In this document: one piece after another, positions 8,149 to 16,005 of the stretch
How the letters are laid out: every line of letters starts with the position of its first letter
Position numbering within the stretch: position 1 is the stretch's first letter
Made by a program: the position numbers and the translations under genes
NCBI GenBank assembly: GCA_039908285.1
Contig: JAMOBE010000039.1
Location: 1 to 30,183, forward strand
Direction: 5' to 3'
Origin: JAMOBE01 sp039908285
Lineage (GTDB): Bacteria > Pseudomonadota > Alphaproteobacteria > Rhodospirillales > Rhodospirillaceae
DNA: 30,183 nt
Notes under the pieces: generated by a model
Seen by the model: only the letters and a program-made list of their open reading frames with translations
The model's database searches: none
Told to the model about the DNA's origin: nothing

Positions 8149-8985
8149 ATGCACGGGAACGCACACGTCATCGTCGTCGGCAACGAGAAGGGCGGCACCG
8201 GCAAGTCCACCGTCGCCATGCATGTCATCGTCAGCCTGCTCAACATGGGGCTGCGGGTGGGCAGCGTCGACCTCGATGCGCGCCAGTCGACTCTGACCCA
8301 CTATGTCGAGAACCGCCGCCACTACACCGAGACCCACGGCGCCCCGCTCGCTCTCCCCGATCACGAGGCCATCGCCGCCTCCGACGTCAACCACACCGGC
8401 GAGGTCCGGCAGGAGGACATCGAGCGCCTGACCCTGGCGATGGCCCGGCTGGTGCAGTTGAACGACGTGGTGGTGATCGACACCCCCGGCAGCGATCACT
8501 ACCTGTCGCGGGCCGGCCATGTGTACGCCGACACCCTGCTGACGCCGCTCAACGACAGCCTGATCGACCTCGACGTGCTGGCGCGGGTGGACCCCGACAC
8601 CATGCGCATCCTGCGGCCGAGCCACTATTCCGAGATGGTCTGGGAGATCAAGAAGCAGAAGGCCATGCGCGGTGGCGGCAGCATCCAGTGGATCGTCACC
8701 CGTAATCGCCTGGCCCACCTGGACGCCCGCAACAAGCGCGACATGGACCAGCTGCTGACGGCGCTGGCGAAGCGGATCGGCTTCAAGCTGGTGGCCGGAC
8801 TGGGCGAGCGGGTCGTCTACCGCGAGCTGTTCCTGAAGGGCCTGACCCTGCTCGACCTGCGGGAAGCCTCGGTGAACGTGTCGATGCGCATGTCCCACGT
8901 GGCGGCGCGCCAGGAACTGCGTTCCCTGGTGGACGCCATGGGCCTGCCGATGCTGGCGGAGCAGGTTCGCTCAGGCGCCGCGTAA
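8149..8985 (+). CDS. mipZ: MipZ division-plane positioning ATPase (ParA family)
   Basis: I take the ATG at 8149 as the start (278 aa), since ParA homology begins at once with VIVVGNEKGGTGKST, a deviant Walker A at residues 11-21. A frame from 8104 only overlaps the previous gene. GGAGGAG lies 10 nt upstream and AGGA directly upstream. The A' region reads SVDLDARQSTLTHYVENR and Walker B reads VVVIDTPGSDHYLS, followed by LTPLNDSLIDLDVL, all characteristic of MipZ. In Caulobacter MipZ binds ParB near the origin and forms a polar gradient that inhibits FtsZ, placing division at mid-cell. No parAB is in the window. The close coupling to an oxidoreductase gene is unexpected for a division regulator. 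Confidence 0.92.
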   Translation: MHGNAHVIVVGNEKGGTGKSTVAMHVIVSLLNMGLRVGSVDLDARQSTLTHYVENRRHYTETHGAPLALPDHEAIAASDVNHTGEVRQEDIERLTLAMARLVQLNDVVVIDTPGSDHYLSRAGHVYADTLLTPLNDSLIDLDVLARVDPDTMRILRPSHYSEMVWEIKKQKAMRGGGSIQWIVTRNRLAHLDARNKRDMDQLLTALAKRIGFKLVAGLGERVVYRELFLKGLTLLDLREASVNVSMRMSHVAARQELRSLVDAMGLPMLAEQVRSGAA

Positions 8986-9004
8986 TCGGACCGCGTAATC
9001 GGCA

Positions 9005-9034
9005 TTGACATGGCCGCGTGCGGGGCGGTATATC
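9005..9034 (+). promoter_or_regulatory. Sigma70-type promoter of the tRNA gene
   Basis: TTGACA at 9005-9010 is a perfect -35 box. TATATC at 9029-9034 follows after 18 bp. The discriminator is GC-rich, as in stringently controlled stable-RNA promoters. The mature tRNA begins 18 bp beyond the -10 box. Confidence 0.75.
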
Positions 9035-9051
9035 GCCCTCTCCCGGCGTGG

Positions 9052-9126
9052 GGCGGAGTAGCTCAGTGGTAGAGCAGGGGAATCATAATCCCTTGGTCGG
9101 GGGTTCAAATCCCTCCTCCGCTACCA
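9052..9126 (+). tRNA. tRNA with CAU anticodon, probably elongator tRNA-Met
   Basis: The 75-nt cloverleaf folds fully: a 7-bp acceptor stem GGCGGAG/CTCCGCT with a G.U first pair, D-arm GCTC/GAGC with a 7-nt loop, anticodon stem GGGGA/TCCCT with loop ATCATAA (CAT at 9084-9086), variable loop TGGTC, and T-arm GGGGG/CCCTC with TTCAAAT. CCA at 9124-9126 is encoded. Initiator tRNA is unlikely because the anticodon stem lacks the three consecutive G:C pairs next to the loop (A31:U39 closes it). The acceptor and A32 resemble alphaproteobacterial elongator tRNA-Met; a tRNA-Ile2 modified to lysidine cannot be fully excluded. Confidence 0.93.
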
Positions 9127-9162
9127 GAAAATCACTGGAAAATCAGAGCATTATCCGGTTTT

Positions 9163-9184
9163 CGGAGAACCCGTGGGTTCTCCG
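9163..9184. repeat. 10-bp-arm palindrome between tRNA and dehydratase gene
   Basis: CGGAGAACCC (9163-9172) pairs perfectly with 9175-9184 around GT. It lies 3 nt after the stop of the minus-strand dehydratase gene and 36 nt after the tRNA, so it could serve both transcripts as a bidirectional hairpin. No T-run flanks it. AGAAAATCACTGGAAAATC, just behind the tRNA, resembles the arms of the 2878 palindrome. Confidence 0.7.
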
Positions 9185-9187
9185 GCG

Positions 9188-11113
9188 TTACTCCTCGCCC
9201 ATGAACTCGGGCACCAGTTCGCGGATGAGGGATCTGATGCGGGCGCCGTCATAGGTGCGGCAGGTCTCGGCGCAGGCCCCGAGCCGCCCGGACAGGAACG
9301 CCAGGTCCGTCGCCCGGGCCGCCGCCACCAGGATGCCGCCGCAGCCGGTTGGGACCGGGGGTTCGGCGCCGTGGAAGATCTCCTCGAACAGCTTCTCGCC
9401 GGGACGCAGGCCCGTGAACGTGATGGGGATGTCGACATCGGGACGCAGGCCGGCGAGCCGGATCATCTGCCGCGCCAGGTCGACGATGGCCACCGGCTCG
9501 CCCATGTCGAGCACGAAGATCCGCCCCCGATAGCTGTCGTCCGACGCCCCCAGCGCCGACGCCTGCAGCACCAGTTCCACCGCCTCGCGCACGGTCATGA
9601 AATAGCGCTTGATGTCGGGATGGGTGACGGTGAGCGGCCCGCCGGCGGCAAGCTGCTTCTGGAACAGCGGCACGACCGATCCGGTTGATCCCAGCACGTT
9701 GCCAAAACGCACGGTGACGAAGCGGGTCCCGGTGCGCGGACCGCTGTCGGGGGCATCGAGCGCCTGGCAGTATTTCTCGGCGATCCGCTTGGTCGCGCCC
9801 ATGACGCTGGTGGGGTTGACCGCCTTGTCGGTGGAGATCAGCACCATGGCCAGGACGCCGTTGGTCTGGCAGGCGTCGGCGACGATGCGGGTACCGAACA
9901 CGTTGGTCCGCACTCCCTCGAAGGGATTGGCCTCGACCATGGGCACGTGCTTCAGGGCGGCGGCGTGGAACACCAGCTCGGGTTTCTCATCGGCCATCAC
10001 CCGGCTCACCCGGGAGGCGTCGCGGACGTCGCCCACCAGGGCCGCCCGCGGCAGGTCGGGATGGCGCTGCCCAAGCTCCATGTCGATGCTGTACAGGTTG
10101 AACTCGGAGTTCTCGAACAGGGCGATCCGGCTTGGGCCGAAGTCCGAGATCTGGCGCACCAGTTCGCCGCCGATGGTGCCGCCGGCGCCGGTGACCAGGA
10201 CCCGCCGTCCGGCGATCAGCCGCCCCATGGCCTCGCGGTCCAGCACCGCCTGCGGCCGGCCGAGCAGGTCCTCGATGGCCACCGGCTGCACCTCGACCCG
10301 GTCGGCGACACCGTGCTTGAAGTCGGTCAGCCGCGGCAGACGGGCCAGCGTCATCCCCAGGCCGTCGGCCGCCTCCAAAAGGTCGCGGACCACCGCCCCC
10401 TCGAAGGGCCTGCTCAGCACCAGCCGCTGTGGCCGGTCGTCGGCACCGCCCAGGCGCTCCACCACCGTGGCGATGTCGGCGATGGTGCCGAGCACCGGCA
10501 CGCCGTGGATGCCGCGCCCGACCCGGCCGGTCTTCTCGCTCAGGAGCCCGACCACCCGGTACTCGGCCTCGGGGTTGCGCTGGACGGCGCGGATGAACAG
10601 GTCGGCCTCGTCCCCGGCCCCCGCCAGCAGCACCGGGATCAGCCGCCGTCCCTGGCGCTCCAGCCGGAGATCGAGGGTGCGGTCCTTGAACAGCCGGTAG
10701 AGAAAGCGCGGCCCGCCCAGAAGCGCCATCAGCACGAACCAGTTGATGAGCAGCACCGACCGCGGCAGCGCCTCGAGCCGGGTCAGCAGGAACATCACCG
10801 GCAGGAACACCAGGATGACCAGCGTCACCGCCCGGGTGATGGTCACCAGATCCCGCAGCGACGCATAGCGCCAGATGCCCCGGTACATCTTCTGCGACCA
10901 GAACACCGCCGCCGCGACCATGGTGAACAGGACCGTGCCCTGCATCACGAACAGGGGCTCGACATACTCGGGCAGCGCTCCGCCCAGTCGCAGATACAGG
11001 GAGGCGACGAACGACACCGCCGCCATCACGATGTCGTGGACGAACGCGACGTGGCCGCGATGGAATACGAGGGGCGATCGGGTCATGGACTGGCGTGGCT
11101 GTTTCGTGGTCAT
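9188..11113 (-). CDS. Membrane-bound UDP-GlcNAc 4,6-dehydratase type (WbpM/CapD/PglF family)
   Basis: The ATG at 11113 overlaps the methyltransferase stop in an ATGA and gives 641 aa, normal for the family; a longer frame only reads into the neighbour. Four membrane segments (about 24-45, 55-72, 90-112, 116-136) precede a CoA-binding-like Rossmann domain (about 155-270) and an extended SDR domain with TGAGGTIG at 308-315. The catalytic segment STDKAVNPTSVMGATK (427-442) has Met in place of the usual SDR Tyr, which is characteristic of this dehydratase group. The product is expected to be UDP-2-acetamido-2,6-dideoxy-4-hexulose, at the inner membrane. It is the last gene of the five-gene operon and supplies the substrate for the WbpV-like reductase two genes upstream. 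I infer the UDP-GlcNAc specificity from this pairing. Confidence 0.9.
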   Translation of the reverse strand: MTTKQPRQSMTRSPLVFHRGHVAFVHDIVMAAVSFVASLYLRLGGALPEYVEPLFVMQGTVLFTMVAAAVFWSQKMYRGIWRYASLRDLVTITRAVTLVILVFLPVMFLLTRLEALPRSVLLINWFVLMALLGGPRFLYRLFKDRTLDLRLERQGRRLIPVLLAGAGDEADLFIRAVQRNPEAEYRVVGLLSEKTGRVGRGIHGVPVLGTIADIATVVERLGGADDRPQRLVLSRPFEGAVVRDLLEAADGLGMTLARLPRLTDFKHGVADRVEVQPVAIEDLLGRPQAVLDREAMGRLIAGRRVLVTGAGGTIGGELVRQISDFGPSRIALFENSEFNLYSIDMELGQRHPDLPRAALVGDVRDASRVSRVMADEKPELVFHAAALKHVPMVEANPFEGVRTNVFGTRIVADACQTNGVLAMVLISTDKAVNPTSVMGATKRIAEKYCQALDAPDSGPRTGTRFVTVRFGNVLGSTGSVVPLFQKQLAAGGPLTVTHPDIKRYFMTVREAVELVLQASALGASDDSYRGRIFVLDMGEPVAIVDLARQMIRLAGLRPDVDIPITFTGLRPGEKLFEEIFHGAEPPVPTGCGGILVAAARATDLAFLSGRLGACAETCRTYDGARIRSLIRELVPEFMGEE

Positions 11114-11874
11114 GACTTGATGACCAATGCCGTTCCCAGGGGCGTGGGGTAGAGAAAGGCGCCGTGGGCCGCTGCCCACGCGTTCCAGGCCTTGCGCTGA
11201 TTGGCTTGAGAGCGCCATCCATAATCGTCGATCACGACCATCGCGCCTTTTGACATCCGCGGCCAAAAATATTCAATGGCGGCCATCTCTGGAGCCGCAA
11301 TATTCAAGTCAATTGACAAGTAGGCAATTTTCTCCGATGTCACTTGAGAGAGTGTGTCAGGAATTATCCCACGAACGAGCACTGTATTTTTATACGTTGA
11401 AAACAAATTTTTCGCATTCTCAAAGCATTCGCTATAATCAGCATTGTGAAATTTCACGGTTTCCAGTTCGTCTTGATGAGCCATCTCTTCAGGAATGCCG
11501 CAGAATGTATCCAGGAGATAGAACTTCTTGCCAAGAGAATCAAAATCAAGATACTTCAATATAGCGTTCGTCATAAATCCCTTGTTTACTCCGCACTCCA
11601 CGAAATCGCCTTCCAGCGTCGAGCCGATCACGGCAGCCCAGATACAGGTGAATACGCGCCACTCATGATGAATTCCGGCGAATGGAGTCGGGTTCGCGAC
11701 TTTGACGGTGTGCTCATACGCCTCGGCGAATCGCTTGTCGCGAATGAAGTCACAAGCCTTATCCGTCGCGATACCTGCAGAGACGTAGGTCAACGGGTCA
11801 AAAAAAGTGATTACCCCCCCATCCATTGTCTGCTCGTCAAGAACGGCGCTTGAAATATCAACTCCCTGAGCCAT
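11110..11874 (-). CDS. TylF/MycF-like SAM-dependent methyltransferase
   Basis: The protein is 254 aa. The ATG at 11874 shares one base with the preceding TAA (TAATG), and AAAGGAAAAGG is upstream. The class I methyltransferase motif I is FVECGVNKG (91-99). LDTFCGIPEE (121-130) and the acidic pair in VVIDDYGW (Asp216, Asp217), with SIDL at 187-190, match the TylF/macrocin O-methyltransferase family, which uses a metal to methylate sugar hydroxyls. In this operon the likely target is a hydroxyl of a surface-glycan sugar; that is inference. The gene is visibly AT-richer than both neighbours (many AAA, TAT, TTT and ATA codons between 11230 and 11870), while the last part near 11110-11220 returns to high GC. 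This suggests recent acquisition with the junctions kept in frame. Confidence 0.82.
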   Translation of the reverse strand: MAQGVDISSAVLDEQTMDGGVITFFDPLTYVSAGIATDKACDFIRDKRFAEAYEHTVKVANPTPFAGIHHEWRVFTCIWAAVIGSTLEGDFVECGVNKGFMTNAILKYLDFDSLGKKFYLLDTFCGIPEEMAHQDELETVKFHNADYSECFENAKNLFSTYKNTVLVRGIIPDTLSQVTSEKIAYLSIDLNIAAPEMAAIEYFWPRMSKGAMVVIDDYGWRSQANQRKAWNAWAAAHGAFLYPTPLGTALVIKS

Positions 11875-12890
11875 TACCTTTTCCTTTCAGACGGCCGGAT
11901 GTGGGCCGGGATGGAGCTACGCGTGCCGGCCAGGAGGTCCCTGTGCCAGAGGACGGTTTCTTCCAGTCCCTGAGTGACGGTGAACGGTGGATGCCAGTCG
12001 AGGTCGTCGCGGATGCGGCTGTCGTCCACGGCCAGCGAGCCGGTGAGCCGCTCCGCCGCCGCCCCCCGTCCGACCGCCATGGCGGCGAGGCGCAGCAGCA
12101 CCGGCGGCAGCGCCATCAGGTTCGACGGGCGCTTGACGGCGGCATCGATGCGGCGGATCAGGTCGGGGGTGGACAGGTCCTCGCCGTCCCGGATCAGGTA
12201 GGTCTGCCCGGCCGCCCGTGGGTGCTCGAGGCACAGGGCGATGGCGTCGGCCAGGTTCCCGACATAGAGCATGCTGCGGCGATTGTGGATGCCGGCCAAC
12301 GGCAGCGGCAGCGCCCCGCCCCGCGCCAGCCGATCGAGGAGCGTGCGGACGTTCCCCTTGACGCCCGGGCCGTACACCAGCGGCGGGCGCAGGATCACCA
12401 CCTCCATGCCGGTCTTCTCGGCGATGGCCCATAGCGCTCGCTCCGCCTCCCACTTGGACTGGGCGTAGGGATCGGGCGGCCGGGGTGGGTCCATGTCCAT
12501 GAACGGGCGGATGCCGGTGGTCTCGCCCAGCACCTTGACCGTGCTGACGAAGACGAAGCGCCTGACGCCGGCGGCGGCGGCGGCCTCGGCCAGGGCGCGG
12601 GTGCCCTCGGTGTTGATGCGCCGATTCTGCGCCAGGGCGTCTTTGGCCGTCTCGTTCATCACGTGGACGCGGGCGGCGAGGTGAATCACCGCGTCCGTGG
12701 CGAACACGGCGTCCACCCAGTCGGTGTCGGGGCCGATGTCGCCGATCTTGCGCGGTCGCACCGTGTCGGGAAGGTTCAGGACGTCGCGGGCGGCGGCCGA
12801 GACGGCGTAGCCCCGGCGCACCAGGATGTCGCAGACCGCCCGGCCGACGAAGCCGCCGGCCCCGGTTACCAGGACGTTCTTGTGCTTCAT
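11874..12890 (-). CDS. WbpV-like UDP-sugar 4-reductase/epimerase (extended SDR)
   Basis: The protein is 338 aa, starting at ATG 12890 in an ATGA overlap with the glycosyltransferase. NAD(P) binding is shown by TGAGGFVG (9-16); catalysis by Ser116/Thr117 in FVSTVKV and Tyr142-Lys146 (YAQSK). HLAARVHVMNE (70-80) and RPPLVYGPGVKGN are typical of WbpV/WreQ reductases rather than GalE. Those enzymes reduce the 4-keto-6-deoxy sugar made by the WbpM-type dehydratase to UDP-D-QuiNAc (in Pseudomonas aeruginosa and Rhizobium etli); some relatives give UDP-FucNAc. The presence of the dehydratase and the WbpL-type transferase in the same operon supports this pathway. Whether the product is QuiNAc or FucNAc cannot be decided from the motifs. 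Confidence 0.85.
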   Translation of the reverse strand: MKHKNVLVTGAGGFVGRAVCDILVRRGYAVSAAARDVLNLPDTVRPRKIGDIGPDTDWVDAVFATDAVIHLAARVHVMNETAKDALAQNRRINTEGTRALAEAAAAAGVRRFVFVSTVKVLGETTGIRPFMDMDPPRPPDPYAQSKWEAERALWAIAEKTGMEVVILRPPLVYGPGVKGNVRTLLDRLARGGALPLPLAGIHNRRSMLYVGNLADAIALCLEHPRAAGQTYLIRDGEDLSTPDLIRRIDAAVKRPSNLMALPPVLLRLAAMAVGRGAAAERLTGSLAVDDSRIRDDLDWHPPFTVTQGLEETVLWHRDLLAGTRSSIPAHIRPSERKR

Positions 12891-14140
12891 GAGACGATCC
12901 GTCCGGCCTCGGTGCCGCGCCCGGCCACCACCAGTTCCAGCGCGTCGAGCATCCGTCTGGCCTGATACTCGCGGCTGTGGGAGGGGGCTGCCTTGAGGCT
13001 GGCGGCGGCCAGGTCCCGCCGCCGTCCCTCGTCCTCAAGCAGGGTGCGGGCGGCGGCGGCCAGGGCGTCGGGGTCGCCGGCCGGCACCCACAGCCCGGCG
13101 CCGTCGGCCTCGACGATGCGACTCGCCTCACCGGCCGGCGAGGCCAGCAGCAGCGGCAGCCCCATGCCCTCCGCCTCGAAGATCTTGGAGGGGATGACCT
13201 CGGCGAAGGCGGGATCGTCCTTGAGGTGCACCAGCGCCACGTCGCAGAGACTCCAGATGGCCGGCATGGCCTCCTTGGGCTGCACGGGGATGAACACCAC
13301 GTTGGGCAGGCCGCGGCGGGCCGCTTCCTCCTCCAGCATGCGCCGCTCGGCCCCGGCGCCCACCATGATGAAGCGGAGCGACTCGACGTCCCGCAGCCGG
13401 TCGGCGGCGTCCAGCACGTTGATCAGGCCATGGGCCATGCCGTGGGTGCCGACGTAGCCGATGACGAAGCGGTCCCTGAGGCCGAAGCGGTCCGCCAGCT
13501 CGGCGTCGCGGGGACGGGGCTGATAGCGGGGGAGATCGACGCCGTTGACCACCACGGCCACCTTGTCTCCGGAGATGCCGCGCCGCATCAGGTCGTCGCG
13601 GAAGGCATGGGTCAGCGCCACCACCGCCGCCGACCGCCGATAGAGGAACAGCTCCAGGGCCTCCAGGGCCTTGATCACCGGGCTGTCGGCCATGGCGCCC
13701 ACGGCGACGATGGAGCGCGGCCACAGGTCACCAAGCTCGAACACGAACGGCACCCGCCGCAGCCCCCCCAGCAGCCAGCCGCCGACGGCGGCGAAGAACT
13801 GGGGGCTGGTCGCCACCACCACGTCGGGACGGTCCTCCACCAGTCCGGCGGCGACGGCGGTGACCATGAAACTGGTGAAGTCGAGGGTGCGCAGGGCGAA
13901 CCCCTCGTTGGCGGAGATGAAGGTCTTCACCCGCACCACCCGGATGCCGTCGCGCACCTCGGTCTGGTGCCAGCGGTTCTCCCACCCCTCGTGCAGCCTG
14001 CCCTGAGGGAAGTTGGGGGCGGAGGTCAGCACCGTGACCGAATGGCCCCATCTGGCCCAGTAGACCGCGCGCTCGTAGACGCGCGTCGCCGCGGCGTTGG
14101 TCTCGGGTGGAAAGTTCTCGGTCAGAAACAGGATTTTCAT
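12887..14140 (-). CDS. GT4-family glycosyltransferase (WbuB-like)
   Basis: I start at ATG 14140, in an ATGA overlap with the upstream transferase, because the GT-B fold opens immediately (MKILFLTENFPPETNAAA); a longer frame has no homology. The protein is 417 aa. FELGDLWPRSI (135-145) and VIGYVGTHGMAHGL (226-239) are typical of WbuB/WbpH-type GT4 enzymes. SKIFEAEGMGLPLL carries the Glu-x7-Glu-like nucleotide-binding region. Such enzymes add the second sugar, often an N-acetylated deoxyhexosamine, to the lipid-linked first residue at the cytoplasmic face. The shared operon with an initiating transferase fits that role. Donor specificity is unknown. Confidence 0.87.
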   Translation of the reverse strand: MKILFLTENFPPETNAAATRVYERAVYWARWGHSVTVLTSAPNFPQGRLHEGWENRWHQTEVRDGIRVVRVKTFISANEGFALRTLDFTSFMVTAVAAGLVEDRPDVVVATSPQFFAAVGGWLLGGLRRVPFVFELGDLWPRSIVAVGAMADSPVIKALEALELFLYRRSAAVVALTHAFRDDLMRRGISGDKVAVVVNGVDLPRYQPRPRDAELADRFGLRDRFVIGYVGTHGMAHGLINVLDAADRLRDVESLRFIMVGAGAERRMLEEEAARRGLPNVVFIPVQPKEAMPAIWSLCDVALVHLKDDPAFAEVIPSKIFEAEGMGLPLLLASPAGEASRIVEADGAGLWVPAGDPDALAAAARTLLEDEGRRRDLAAASLKAAPSHSREYQARRMLDALELVVAGRGTEAGRIVS

Positions 14141-15162
14141 GCCGCGCGTCCAGCCCCCAGCCGGGGTCCCCATGTCAAGGCGGCGAGCAGCGCCGCCACC
14201 GTCGCCGCCGCTCCCGCCAGTGCCGGCACCGGGCCGGCCGCTCCCACCGCCGCCGCGCCGGCCAGCCCCACCAGCCCCAGATTGGCGGCGAGAATCAGGC
14301 TGGAGACGGTGGCATGACTCCATCCGGCCCGCACGGCCTTTTGATAGAAGTGTTCCCGGTGGGCCTGCCAGACCTTTTCGCCCCGCAAAAGGCGCCTAAG
14401 GAGGGTGATGGAGGCGTCGGCCAGGTAATAGGCCGGCAGGATCAGCGCCGGCACCCACAGCCCCGCCACCGCCGCCTGTACCAAGAGCCACCCCAGCAGG
14501 AACCCGAGCGGCACGCTGCCCACATCGCCCATGAAGATGCGGGCTGGATGCCAGTTCCAGGCGAGAAAGCCGAGAGCCGCCGCCGCCATTGCCAGCGCGT
14601 GGGGGGCCAGCGCGTGGGGGACCAGCGCCTCCCCGCCCTGGCCAACCAGGGCCATGATGCCGGCCAGGCCGCCGGCGACGCAGACGGTCTCGACGCCGGT
14701 GATGCCGTCGATGCCGTCCATGAAGTTGTACAGGTTGATGAACCACAGCCAGACCAGCGCCGCCGCCAGCCGGTCCAGCCCCAGCGGCAGCAGCCCCTGG
14801 AACACCAGGGCGCCATCGGGAAGGGCCGCCAGCACCGCGCCGACGGAGATGAGTTGCGTGCCAAAGCGGGGCAGAGGCGGCAGCCCGCGCAGGTCATCCA
14901 CGAACGACAGGGCGCCGAGGCCGAGGGCGATCAGGATGACCAGGGTGGTGGTGTCGTCCCCCCCTCCGGTCGCCGCCCACGCCGCGAGGATGCTCGCCAC
15001 CACGGCGACGCCACCACCACGGGGCGTGGGCCGGCTGTGACTCGAGCGCTCGTTCGGATGGTCGAGCACGGCGCGGCGCGCGAGAATCTTCAGCGCCGCT
15101 CCCGTCCCTACCCAGGATAGCCCCAGCACCACCGCAAACGTGAGCACCCAGCCGGACACCAT
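14137..15162 (-). CDS. WbpL/WecA-family undecaprenyl-phosphate HexNAc-1-P transferase
   Basis: The protein is 341 aa with about ten hydrophobic segments. Family signatures are DHPNERSSHSRPTPRGGG (34-51), the Asp pair in SFVDDLRG (Asp89, Asp90), the NLYNFMDGIDG motif (143-153) and a later IFMGDVGS. The last is shared by polyprenyl-phosphate GlcNAc-1-P transferases and binds Mg2+ and the lipid. It starts lipid-linked glycan synthesis; WbpL relatives transfer QuiNAc or FucNAc, which fits the operon. It is the first gene, 107 bp behind phoU, so a promoter probably lies in that gap. The start is ATG 15162 with a weak AGGG. An in-frame 15-bp repeat at 14592-14629 encodes HALAP-type units in a loop. 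Confidence 0.88.
   Translation of the reverse strand: MVSGWVLTFAVVLGLSWVGTGAALKILARRAVLDHPNERSSHSRPTPRGGGVAVVASILAAWAATGGGDDTTTLVILIALGLGALSFVDDLRGLPPLPRFGTQLISVGAVLAALPDGALVFQGLLPLGLDRLAAALVWLWFINLYNFMDGIDGITGVETVCVAGGLAGIMALVGQGGEALVPHALAPHALAMAAAALGFLAWNWHPARIFMGDVGSVPLGFLLGWLLVQAAVAGLWVPALILPAYYLADASITLLRRLLRGEKVWQAHREHFYQKAVRAGWSHATVSSLILAANLGLVGLAGAAAVGAAGPVPALAGAAATVAALLAALTWGPRLGAGRAA
14592..14629. repeat. 15-bp in-frame tandem repeat in the WbpL-like gene
   Basis: CCAGCGCGTGGGGGG (14592-14606) is followed by a copy with one change (14607-14621) and a partial third copy. The period is five codons, so a copy-number change would leave the frame intact. Confidence 0.75.
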
Positions 15163-15218
15163 GACCCTACCCGTAAACCAAAGTCGCGGGTGATCCTAGC
15201 CCAGACGACCGGCTCTCG

Positions 15219-15232
15219 TATGCACACAAGTT
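15219..15232 (-). promoter_or_regulatory. AACTTGTGTGCATA motif upstream of the surface-glycan operon
   Basis: On the minus strand AACTTGTGTGCATA lies about 57 nt before the start codon of the first operon gene. The same 14-mer occurs on the plus strand at 26906-26919, just before the GT-C gene, and its core is inverted at 26659-26671. Nothing else notable lies between 15163 and 15269. It may be a regulator site or the remaining end of a repeat element. Confidence 0.4.
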
Positions 15233-15269
15233 GAACAACCCGACGAGTCGATCTTTCATCTCGCTGGGA

Positions 15270-15980
15270 TCACTCCATCCGCAGGCTTGAGACGTCCTTC
15301 TTGGGGCGGTCTCCGGTCAGGGTCTGGCCGGTGATCATGTAGTGGGCGGCCTCGGCGATGTTGGTGGCGTGGTCGCCGATGCGTTCGACGTTCTTGGCGA
15401 TGAACATCAGGTGGCTGCACGAGGTGATGTTGCGCGGATCCTCCATCATGTAGGTCAGCAGTTCGCGGAACAGGGCCGAGCACTGGTCGTCCACGTCCTG
15501 ATCCGCCTGCCATACCGTCACCGCGCGACCGACGTCCCGCTGGTCGTAGGCATCCACCACATCCCGCAGAAGCTCCACCACCACGCCGCCCATGCGGGTG
15601 ATTCCCGACACCGGCAGCGCCATGTGGGCCTCGCTCACCGACAGGACGCGCTTGGCGATGTTGACCGCGAGGTCGGCCACCCGTTCCAGTTCGCCCGCCA
15701 CCTTCAGTGTCGATACCACCAGGCGCAGGTCGTCGGCCACCGGGCTGCGCAACGCCAGGAGCCGTACCGTCAGTTCGTTGACGGTGTGCTCGCCCTCGTC
15801 GATCTGGGCGTCGTTGGCGATGATGTCGGCGGCCAGGGTGGTGTCGTGCAGCGACAGGGCCTGGATCGAGGCGGCCACCTGGTTTTCGGCCAGCCGGCCC
15901 ATGCCGACGATGGTGGCGTGGAGCCGCTTCAGCTCCTGGTCATAGGCCCGTACCGTGTGCGGTGTTCCGACGCTGGGCAT
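15270..15980 (-). CDS. phoU: PhoU phosphate-signalling accessory protein
   Basis: The protein is 236 aa, starting at ATG 15980 behind AAGAGGAGGA. It is all-helical with two PhoU repeats. The metal-binding E/D-x3-D pattern is seen in ELERVADLAVNIAKR (first repeat) and NVERIGDHATNIAEA (second repeat). PhoU links the Pst transporter to PhoR and damps phosphate-starvation signalling. It lies 25 bp behind phoR on the same strand. No pst genes or phoB are in the window; phoB often follows phoU, but here the surface-glycan operon does. Confidence 0.95.
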   Translation of the reverse strand: MPSVGTPHTVRAYDQELKRLHATIVGMGRLAENQVAASIQALSLHDTTLAADIIANDAQIDEGEHTVNELTVRLLALRSPVADDLRLVVSTLKVAGELERVADLAVNIAKRVLSVSEAHMALPVSGITRMGGVVVELLRDVVDAYDQRDVGRAVTVWQADQDVDDQCSALFRELLTYMMEDPRNITSCSHLMFIAKNVERIGDHATNIAEAAHYMITGQTLTGDRPKKDVSSLRME

Positions 15981-16005
15981 GGGACCGGGTCCTCCTCTTT
16001 ATCGT

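Noticed and set aside
9052..9200. tRNA gene as integration site of a genomic island carrying the glycan operon
   Set aside because: No integrase, no repeat of the tRNA 3' end in the window, and the operon as a whole has normal GC except for one gene.
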